DNA of 64,000 bases from Pseudoalteromonas sp. MSK9-3. GTDB lineage: Bacteria; Pseudomonadota; Gammaproteobacteria; Enterobacterales; Alteromonadaceae. The stretch lies in assembly GCF_003590335.1 (NCBI RefSeq), contig NZ_MIET01000007.1:62001-126000 (forward strand). The letters run 5' to 3'. A program made the translations under genes and the position numbers. The notes under the pieces are model-generated. The model was not told the DNA's origin. It did no database searches and saw only the letters and a program-made list of their open reading frames with translations. This document shows, piece after piece, positions 57,009-64,000 of this stretch; the stretch's first letter is position 1, and each line of letters opens with the position of its first letter.

Positions 57009-57355
57009 ACAAGTTCCTCGATTAAATTCCTTTTAATTCTGCGAGCTTAATGACAATGCAATGCTGCTAAAACCCGTGAATTAAAAGGTACCTATTTGCC
57101 TAAGTAGACGCCTAAGTAAATACCTAAATACTTGGCTATATACTTGGCTATATACTTGGCTATATACATGGCTAATAGATATGACTCATCGCTATGGCAC
57201 AGTCTGTTTAACGGTGCTTTTTTTCTGCCCGCTTTAAGTTAAATAAATACTTAGCGTGCCACAGCGGTGTTTTTGATCACTCAATTTGCATTAAATATGA
57301 GTGGATGTGCGTTATTACTAAAAGCGCGCTGTTAAAATAAGCGCGCGGTACCGCC
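57009..57355. other. Intergenic region with 12-bp direct repeats
   Basis: This 347-bp spacer holds no gene. Three perfect tandem copies of tacttggctata (57129-57164) plus a variant copy (57165-57176) follow three related gcctaagta-type units (57099 onward). No terminator is obvious. Confidence 0.7.
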
Positions 57356-57904
57356 TTAAAAACCCGCTTTGCGTAAGCGGTCTTCAATCAGCATGTTGCT
57401 ATGTGCTTGCTGTATGAGGTTTTTACCTTGTAATAACTGTGCATGAGTCAAATTTGCGAGCTCTTCTGCCATAAAAATATTGGCGTTGTTTACCCCTACT
57501 TCAAAATGAATATTTTGTGTGGGTAGCGCCGACACATCGAGGGTAAACATTTCTACCCACGCCGCATTGGCGGCTTTATGGTTAAGTTGTTGATTTGGAA
57601 TACTGTACACCGCCACTAAGGTCTGTTCAGACCAAATGCCGATTTCTTTTACATCATACGTTTTCTCGCCATCAAATAAAGCGCTAAAACGCAATTGATT
57701 ATTGTCGAGCTCTTCAGCACCACCAATGCGCACGATTTGTTGTTGTTGACGTAATGACGTTTGGGTATCACTGGGCGTATACGCTTCACTGCCCGCCGAC
57801 ACATGGGTGATTGGTAAGTCCAACCCCTGCTGTGACGCCGATAAAAGTTTAGCTAGCCCTTGTTTAGTCCAAACTACCGCCGAATAAGTTGTAGGTGTAG
57901 TCAT
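57356..57904 (-). CDS. Second tail-collar fibre adaptor
   Basis: The 182-residue protein is paralogous to the adaptor at 42116: the WTKQGLAKLLSASQQG start, ITHVSAGSEAYTPSDTQTSL, the YDVKEIGIW signature, and HFEVGVNNANIFMAEELANL near the end. A start at ATG 57904 is supported by GGAG 6 bases upstream; the longer frame to 57979 has no signals. It lies between the two giant fibres and presumably docks one or both on the baseplate. Confidence 0.82.
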   Translation of the reverse strand: MTTPTTYSAVVWTKQGLAKLLSASQQGLDLPITHVSAGSEAYTPSDTQTSLRQQQQIVRIGGAEELDNNQLRFSALFDGEKTYDVKEIGIWSEQTLVAVYSIPNQQLNHKAANAAWVEMFTLDVSALPTQNIHFEVGVNNANIFMAEELANLTHAQLLQGKNLIQQAHSNMLIEDRLRKAGF

Positions 57905-58511
57905 GGCTTTCTCCATAAAAAAGGGGGTGAATACACTGTATTTTATCGCGCCAACCACACCGCACTTTGCCAAGCGCAACCGCGTGCTGAGTGATATAGG
58001 TTGTTAAGGTGATTAAAATACAGGGTAAAGTAAGTCGATTGCTTGCAAGCGCATAGCTAACTTTGCGTTAACCCTCAGCAAACTGGTATTTAAATAAATA
58101 CAGTCACAACTAAGCCTGTGCTCACAATACCGCTACTATACCCCCATCTTTAGCAGAATAACGGGCAACTTTGCCCTCGCCATTTTACGTCTCACATGTG
58201 AGAAATTTCAATAATACACATTGACTCTCAAACACTTAGAAAAACCCGCTGTACAACCCAATAAATCACTTCGTATCAGTAACCCGGTACTGGTTTACAG
58301 TTACTGATTTAAAACGACTTGGTAAACCCCGCTTATTTAAAGTCACTTAAAGCGTGATACAGGGGCTTTTTATGTAAGTTGTTTTATGTGTATGTCACGT
58401 GCTCTTACGTGAGCGGCCCTTAAGTAGGCTGTTCTTCTATAAGTTGCCCTAGGCTGAGGGGCTACGCCCTCAGCCTAATGCGCATAAGCTTGCTTGTTTT
58501 AAACAACCCGC
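57905..58511. other. Intergenic region with two hairpins
   Basis: No gene is seen. TCAGTAAC...GTTACTGA (58276-58307) and the 11-bp stem AGGCTGAGGG/CCCTCAGCCT (near 58450-58476) are present. The second lies just after the end of giant fibre B and may terminate it, although without a U tract. Confidence 0.55.
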
Positions 58512-61500
58512 TTAGTTACTGGCAATACCCAGTGGTATTTGGGTATGATGACAAAACACCTTCACCGTATTACCGTTCAGGTCGGTTTTAACATCTTCAC
58601 CATTAACGATAGGAATGACTTGATCGTCGCCCCAACGGCTCTCGAACGCCCGTAGCGTAGAATACGTTGTACCAGTGTTAGTAATAATTTCACCTAAATC
58701 ATTTAAGGTAAAACCATTATAAGAATTAGCGTTCCAAGTGGTTCCTGCGTTATTTACTAATGCGATCATCGGCCTATTTATTAATGAGTTATCAAATCCT
58801 TGAAACAAATATACATGACCTTTCGTGATGACCCCTGTAGGAGAGCCTGCATTAATTACAGTCATATCAGCTATTGTGCGAGGTGTATATTTCAATTCAG
58901 CACCGTGTAGCTGCAAATACAGTAGCCCGTCTTTTTCAGTGACGGTTGAGAGTGCTTTAACTGCGGGTGAATTATTATCTGGTGTAGTAATACGTAAAGG
59001 TGCATGAACAGGGGATTGCGAACCTGAATCAACTTTATCAGCCAATGTAGTAAAGTCGGTTAATGCACATTGACCATGAGATGGAAAATTATTAGAAGTA
59101 ATAATATCACCGGTTAGTGATGGTGCTAGCCTATTACCCCTGTCAGTTGTGTAATAACCCATATAACTAACATCACCCACATCACCTACGACGACAGAGT
59201 TAGTTGAAGACTCTGTGAAGTTTGAACGTGATTCATAACTGATCAAGTAGATACCTGTTGTTATGAACGGATTAGTATGAACTGCTTTATTCTCAACCAG
59301 ATCAACGGTACAACTCGGAGTATCCCAAACACCTCCGGCGGATAGTTGTCTCAAAATATGACAGGTATTTTCAGATTTCCTACTTAACCTTACTGAAGTT
59401 ACTATATTATCAGCAGAAAAAGTATTCCACTGCCCAACAACCCCGTCTGGGAATGTGGCTGCAATTCGTTCAGGATCGCCAACAATATCTACCCAAGGGA
59501 GTGAGTCGAATTCAGGTGATAGTTCAGTTTCAATAACTGTGATGAGGTTCAATCCTGTGCCTCTGTCAGGCATACCATTGTTATATGTTACGCTGAAGTA
59601 CGCATAACTCGTACCAATAAAATTATTGAAAACACCTTCGAAATATTTAGACATATCATCAGCATTATACACACGAATGGTTTGCCCTTGTTTAATACCG
59701 TACAATACAATATCCATGAGTGCATAAGGCGATGCAGCGAATAAGTCATCGTATTGATACAGTTTTATTGAGTGGTCTCCAGACCCCAAAAGTGTACGAC
59801 TTACATGATGAGTAAAAGGAACTTTCCCCTTACCCCTCATTTCACCAGCAACAGCTTTGCGCATCGTCTCTTCACGTAACTGATTCACATCAAGCTTATT
59901 GGCATTGAGGCGTAAGTCTTCTACCTGCCCTGCGTAGATAGCATCGTAAAATTTGTATGGGCCTGAGCGGGCGCTCAGACCAGCAGCTATAGAGCCATCT
60001 GTCCTTATTATGCCATCTACTGTGAACGGTGGTGTAGTTGCCCCTACTGCATTGGTAGAACCAGAAGAAAAGCAGTCGGCAGTAGATGAAGGTGTTTTAG
60101 CTACATCTACATACCAATCATGCCTCCAAGAGCTAGCACCATTAGAGTTCCAAAAACCTTTACAACCCATCGGATTATAAGTCGGATGGTAAGCACCTTG
60201 GTTCATACGTTGCACAAGGGCTATAGATATTGCCTTGCCTTCATAAATGACCCCACCAAGCCCTTCCGTCCAGAGACTAGGTTCTCCTGATACAGCACCA
60301 TCATTTCTAGTATTACCATAAAAAACTCTATTGCCCGTACCAGATATAAAGTAATCTCTACTATTGGTAGACGAACCTCTAAACACTACAAAGTCGTTAA
60401 CGTTAAGGCTATATTGCATAGTATTTGATGTGGCAGAGGTCACTCTCCCCCAATTATCCCCCTTACCCTCAACAACCCTAATGCGATACCTTACCTGAAT
60501 TAACTCATCAGCTTCTGAATCGTAATAGATGTTGTTTTCAGGGTTATCTATGAACTTCTTCTTTTCCGAATCTATCAAAGTTGTCCACCGATGCCCTCTA
60601 CCATTTATAGCAGTGTCCCATTCTCCAAATGCTGAATACCCCTGAGCAATCCCTGATGGAGATAAATCCATGGTCATTCCATCAAAAGTCGTACCACCGT
60701 ATTGCACGTTGCCCAGTGGATAAACCACATCTTTATCAGAGATTTTCTCATGCCAAGATTCAAGGAATACTAAATCTTTACGTGAAGTAATGACGGATTC
60801 TGTAGAAGTTAAAACTTGAAGTGAATGAAGTTTTAACGTTTGTCCTACTTGAGACGAAGGTAATCTAAAATAAACCCCAGTCGTTGTTGCTGTATACTCT
60901 ATTTCAATACTAGTCACCTTTCCTGCTGAGAGTGTTGTAGATGTTATCAAGGGAGCATTACCAAGAGTACCTGTATCATCCCTGAGTTCAATAGTGCGAT
61001 TTCCAGAAGATTCAACCACAGCAATGAGTTTTACGACACCCGTTGGCTTACCTATAGAAAAAGATAGGCCGTGTGGACTTGTAGTTTGTGATGTAGCTGT
61101 GTTCGTTGCTGCATCCCAAACTACATTCGCCCCAACGATAGGTATTGTATCTTTGCGTTCATTAAAAGCTTCCGCAGCACTCGCATACTCCGTTACGACA
61201 CCTGTCGCAGAGTCGTAGGTTTTAGTCCCGTCTGGGGCGTCTGGGAATGGTATAGCAAACCTGTCTACAAAATTGTTCGACCACTCTCCGTGAGTCTTAA
61301 TATTATGTGCAGCACCATTTACAATTGAGATTGCTGAGCCTGAGAGTGAATCCCCAATTGATTCACTAGTGCTATCACCCATAACTAGGATATTGGCCCT
61401 TGCAGTATCCGTGAACAATCCTTGGTTGATATGGTCAACTGCTGTAGCGGAATCGGGAAACTGTTTCCCCCATTCAGCAAAACCACTCCCCGCATATTGC

Positions 61501-61835
61501 TGCTTTCGCAGCTCGCGCAAGGCATCAAATTGGGCTTTACTCATCACATGGGGGTTGGGGTTGATTTTTTCACTGTCTAAAATCAGTTTTGATAGCGTAT
61601 TAACCTGTTTATTTTGGCCTTGTAGGTTTTTAAACGTCACGGTGCCGTGTTTAGTTTGCCAATCATTCATGGCTTGGTAGTTACTGTCTACAAAATTATG
61701 GGTGTTTTGAATATCGCCTTTTACCGCGTCAATTTCGGCTAAGCTACTGGTTACACTTTTTGCTAAGCTTTGGCTTGTATCTGCTAGCTCTGCTACGTCT
61801 ACTTGTAGCTGTGTTAATCCGGCTTCAATGGTCAT
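58512..61835 (-). CDS. Giant tail fibre B
   Basis: This 1107-residue fibre is a paralogue of giant fibre A. I start at ATG 61835 (aagga upstream), giving MTIEAGLTQLQVDVAELADT and an N-terminal coiled coil (1-60). Conserved blocks are EKINPNPHVMSKAQFDALREL (about 90-110), RKDLVFLESWHEKISD, YNPMG, the LNANKLDVNQLREE block at about 635, FDSLPWVDIVGDP, and the C-terminal VKVFCHHTQIPLGIA. Between blocks it differs from A, consistent with receptor-binding diversification. It lies next to the second REP array, upstream of collar adaptor 2. Confidence 0.78.
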   Translation of the reverse strand: MTIEAGLTQLQVDVAELADTSQSLAKSVTSSLAEIDAVKGDIQNTHNFVDSNYQAMNDWQTKHGTVTFKNLQGQNKQVNTLSKLILDSEKINPNPHVMSKAQFDALRELRKQQYAGSGFAEWGKQFPDSATAVDHINQGLFTDTARANILVMGDSTSESIGDSLSGSAISIVNGAAHNIKTHGEWSNNFVDRFAIPFPDAPDGTKTYDSATGVVTEYASAAEAFNERKDTIPIVGANVVWDAATNTATSQTTSPHGLSFSIGKPTGVVKLIAVVESSGNRTIELRDDTGTLGNAPLITSTTLSAGKVTSIEIEYTATTTGVYFRLPSSQVGQTLKLHSLQVLTSTESVITSRKDLVFLESWHEKISDKDVVYPLGNVQYGGTTFDGMTMDLSPSGIAQGYSAFGEWDTAINGRGHRWTTLIDSEKKKFIDNPENNIYYDSEADELIQVRYRIRVVEGKGDNWGRVTSATSNTMQYSLNVNDFVVFRGSSTNSRDYFISGTGNRVFYGNTRNDGAVSGEPSLWTEGLGGVIYEGKAISIALVQRMNQGAYHPTYNPMGCKGFWNSNGASSWRHDWYVDVAKTPSSTADCFSSGSTNAVGATTPPFTVDGIIRTDGSIAAGLSARSGPYKFYDAIYAGQVEDLRLNANKLDVNQLREETMRKAVAGEMRGKGKVPFTHHVSRTLLGSGDHSIKLYQYDDLFAASPYALMDIVLYGIKQGQTIRVYNADDMSKYFEGVFNNFIGTSYAYFSVTYNNGMPDRGTGLNLITVIETELSPEFDSLPWVDIVGDPERIAATFPDGVVGQWNTFSADNIVTSVRLSRKSENTCHILRQLSAGGVWDTPSCTVDLVENKAVHTNPFITTGIYLISYESRSNFTESSTNSVVVGDVGDVSYMGYYTTDRGNRLAPSLTGDIITSNNFPSHGQCALTDFTTLADKVDSGSQSPVHAPLRITTPDNNSPAVKALSTVTEKDGLLYLQLHGAELKYTPRTIADMTVINAGSPTGVITKGHVYLFQGFDNSLINRPMIALVNNAGTTWNANSYNGFTLNDLGEIITNTGTTYSTLRAFESRWGDDQVIPIVNGEDVKTDLNGNTVKVFCHHTQIPLGIASN

Positions 61836-61895
61836 TGGTGGGTCCTTAAAGAAGGTAAATCTGTCCGCTGTGGGAAGGAAAATAAGAAATGTTGT

Positions 61896-62943
61896 CGTAG
61901 GCGAGGTTTTATACCTCGCATCACTTAGGTTTATACCTCGCATTAATTTGGTTTTATACCTCGTATTATTTAATGCGTGGTGCCATCCGGTGTGGTGTTA
62001 AATACCAATAAGCGCGACGTAAAGTCGCGCCTACGTTTAATCACACAACCGCTATTTTTATGGCAACACCACCGCCCGTAGGCGAGGTTTTATACCTCGC
62101 ATTACTTAGGTTTATACCTCGCATTACTTAGGTTTATACCTCGCATTATTTAGGTTTTATGCCTCGTATTATTTAATGCGTGGTGCCATCCGGTGTGGTG
62201 TTAAATGCCAATAAGCGCGACATAAAGTCGCGCCTACGTTTAACCACACAACCGCTATTTTTATGGCAACACCGCCGCCCGTAGGCGAGGTTTTATACCT
62301 CGCATTGTTTGGGTTTTATGCCTCGCATTATTTAATGCGTGGTGCCACCCGATGTGGTGTTAAATACCAATAAGCGCGACATAAAGTCGCGCCTACGTTT
62401 AATCACCTGACCGCTATATTTATGGCTATACCACCGCCCGTAGGCGAGGCTTCATGCCTCGCATTATTTAGGTTTTACACCTCGCATTAACTTGGGTTTT
62501 GTACCTCGTATTATTTAATGCGTGGTGCCATCCGGTGTGGTGTTAAATACCAATAAGCGCGACATAAAGTCGCGCCTACGTTTAATCACCTAACCGCTAT
62601 TTTTACGGCTATGCCACCGCCCGTAGGCGAGGCTTCATGCCTCGCATTATTAAGGTTTTATACCTAGCATTAATTTGGGTTTTATACCTCACGTTATTTG
62701 AGCGCTGCGCCATTCGGTTCGGTGTTAAATACCAACAAGCGCGACGTGAAGTCGCGCCTACGTTTAATCACATAACCGCTATTTTTATGGCAACACCACG
62801 GCCCGTAGGCGAGGCTTCATGCCTCGCATCACTTAGGTTTATACCTCGCATTGTTTGAGCTTTATGCCTCGCATTATTTAATGCGCTGCGCCATCCGATT
62901 CGGTGTTAAATACTAACAAGCGCGACATAAAGTCGCGCCTACG
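61896..62943. repeat. REP-type repeat array, about 1.05 kb, six units
   Basis: Six units of about 160-200 bp each carry a GCGCGAC-ataaa-GTCGCGC hairpin (starts near 62012, 62215, 62374, 62557, 62739, 62920) and GCGAGG-ttttata-CCTCGC hairpins, joined by a conserved ggtgttaaatacc linker. Unit spacing is 203, 159, 183, 182 and 181 bp. The last unit ends 3 bases before the stop codon of the tail-I-like gene. There is no credible gene inside. Confidence 0.9.
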
Positions 62944-62945
62944 GT

Positions 62946-63941
62946 TTATGAGGTAGGTACTTTTGAGGTCATGTTTAGGCTGCCAAAATTCATACGGCCT
63001 GTATTTGCGCCTGCAAAATATAAGGGGCGTACTTTTCGTATTTGGCTGTGAGCAATGGCCGCTTTACAAAGCTGGCCTTGGTTGCCATTCACTTGGCCTA
63101 GTGAATCGCCAAACCAACCGCCTTGCCACGTACCAACCCAATGGCGCTGAGCTAGCACCTTTTGTTGGCTATAAGTACGGTAACGCACAATATGGTTAGG
63201 CAAGCGAGACGGCACGCGACCGCTTAAATAATATCGCCACGGTTGTACGGTATCTAATTGGTCGCTGGTTTTTACCCGTGTGCGCTGGTGGCCAAAATGT
63301 AATTGCTGCGCTGAGGCATCAATTGACTGGCGGTTATAACTGGCAAAACTGGCTTTGCAGAGCACTTTGCCATGCTCTTTAACCAGCACCCCAGAATGAT
63401 CTGACAATATATGCCCAAACCCCGCTCTTTGCCCTGATAGCGTTTGATTGCGTACATCATACCCATTGTATAAACGCGTCAGTTTAGCGCTCACCGGGGC
63501 GGAAAGTTGCGCCAATTTGGTCACATTACTGGTTCGGCCTTTTGGCAACTCCCCTAAGTCGAGCTGGTAGGTGTAATGATGCCGGCCAGAGTCGGTGTTT
63601 TCAATTGTCACATTAGGTAAATTGAGCCAGCCCAACGCCATTTCTAAACTTTTAGGGGTACCGCGAATGCGCTGCCATGCCAGCCCGTCTTTTAACGTTT
63701 GTCGTAAATTGGGGCTATAGGGTAATAATGCCTCTAGGCCATATTCCCACACCAGCCACATTAATAGCGCGTCGTTCGGATCGGCTTTTAAAGTACTTAA
63801 TTGTGCAATGGCGTCGTCATAGGGCGCATGTTGTTGGCTTAATAACGCTTGTTGCTGTAACTGACTATGGTTGGGGGGCAAAAGTTGCTGCTTGGGTCGT
63901 TCGTCTTCGATCGGCGGCAACGGTGTGTGCATAGCGTGCAT
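62946..63941 (-). CDS. Second tail protein I-like baseplate protein
   Basis: The 331-residue protein resembles the phage tail protein I family: LLPPNHSQLQQQALLSQQHAPYD, LLMWLVWEYGLEALLPYSPN, LKDGLAWQRIRGTPKSLEMALGWLNLPNV (residues about 20-110). A unique beta-rich C-terminus follows (NQTLSGQRAGFGHILSDHSGV..., about 165-331). It differs from the P2-type gpI at 42674, so the cluster has two distinct I-like proteins. A start at ATG 63941 is supported by GAGG about 8 bases upstream. The C-terminal half may bind the giant fibres. Confidence 0.72.
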   Translation of the reverse strand: MHAMHTPLPPIEDERPKQQLLPPNHSQLQQQALLSQQHAPYDDAIAQLSTLKADPNDALLMWLVWEYGLEALLPYSPNLRQTLKDGLAWQRIRGTPKSLEMALGWLNLPNVTIENTDSGRHHYTYQLDLGELPKGRTSNVTKLAQLSAPVSAKLTRLYNGYDVRNQTLSGQRAGFGHILSDHSGVLVKEHGKVLCKASFASYNRQSIDASAQQLHFGHQRTRVKTSDQLDTVQPWRYYLSGRVPSRLPNHIVRYRTYSQQKVLAQRHWVGTWQGGWFGDSLGQVNGNQGQLCKAAIAHSQIRKVRPLYFAGANTGRMNFGSLNMTSKVPTS

Positions 63942-63948
63942 AAATACC

Positions 63949-64000
63949 TCACTGACATAGTTTTAATGTGATCGCCCCCATGGCCGCACATTGCGTTTTA
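63949..64000 (-). CDS. 3' end of a further tail gene (possibly baseplate J-like), truncated
   Basis: The minus-strand frame is open from the window edge to TGA at 63949-63951 (…AAMGAITLKLCQ). It ends 7 bases before the tail-I-like gene. By position, and by its beta-strand end, it could be a second baseplate J protein, but too little is visible to assign it. Confidence 0.4.
   Translation of the reverse strand, partial: KTQCAAMGAITLKLCQ

Noticed and set aside
61896..62943. Possible CRISPR array
   Set aside because: Periods of about 160-200 bp with conserved linkers and palindromes are REP-type; no spacer structure is present.
30452..64000. Extracellular contractile injection system of the MAC/AFP type, as known in Pseudoalteromonas
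   Set aside because: The genes are of P2 type (FI, FII, E/E', U, X, D) with no AAA+ ATPase, no multiple tube paralogues and no toxin cargo genes seen.

Overview
The window looks like a chromosomal segment of a marine gammaproteobacterium, most likely Pseudoalteromonas or a close relative in the Alteromonadales. I infer this from gene content and protein similarity recalled from memory (RNase E, MltC-type transglycosylase, YejK/YejL/YejM, AceK, HrpB, MetA/MetH), moderate AT richness and short intergenic spaces. No rRNA, tRNA or CRISPR was seen.

Region 1 (1-29.2 kb) is ordinary host chromosome. It starts inside rne (RNase E), whose C-terminal scaffold carries a 28-unit pentapeptide array and ends at a clear terminator. 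A cell-envelope block follows: an MltC-family lytic transglycosylase, an LPP20-type lipoprotein, and a divergent three-lipoprotein operon (COG3014-like, LpoB-like, LPP20-like). Next come yejK, diverging from yejL-yejM, then a DUF4124 protein, a solitary aceK overlapping a LysR regulator, a small membrane methyltransferase-like protein, a Crp/Fnr regulator, hrpB, two FtsX-type ABC permeases without a visible ATPase, a substrate-binding-protein/GGDEF gene pair, and a methionine operon metA-metH1-metH2. In that operon methionine synthase is cleanly split into two polypeptides, behind a promoter overlapped by MetJ boxes. An EamA transporter diverges from metA.

Region 2 (30.4-64 kb, all minus strand) is about 33.5 kb of contractile-tail genes and continues past the right edge. 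Its left part is a P2/R-pyocin-type tail. In transcription order it runs J, I, collar-fibre adaptor, fibre, small fibre accessory, tail-terminator-like, V spike, PAAR tip, W (gp25), FI sheath, FII tube, E/E' chaperones, a 1313-residue tape measure with ten 43-residue repeats, U, X and D. Its right part is a second fibre/baseplate module: the end of an unidentified upstream gene, a second tail-I-like gene, two giant paralogous fibres, a second collar adaptor, DUF4376 and DUF4815 proteins, several uncharacterised proteins, and another fibre with an accessory gene. No integrase, portal, terminase, capsid, lysis or regulatory gene is visible in these 33.5 kb.

The tail cluster is interrupted by chromosomal-type repeat arrays (44.69-46.42 kb and 61.90-62.94 kb), a roughly 265-bp palindromic element with terminal inverted repeats (38.66-38.93 kb), and several terminator-like hairpins. 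This fits a domesticated phage tail (tailocin-like particle) with an unusually large, duplicated host-recognition apparatus. A prophage with its head genes to the right cannot be excluded from this window.
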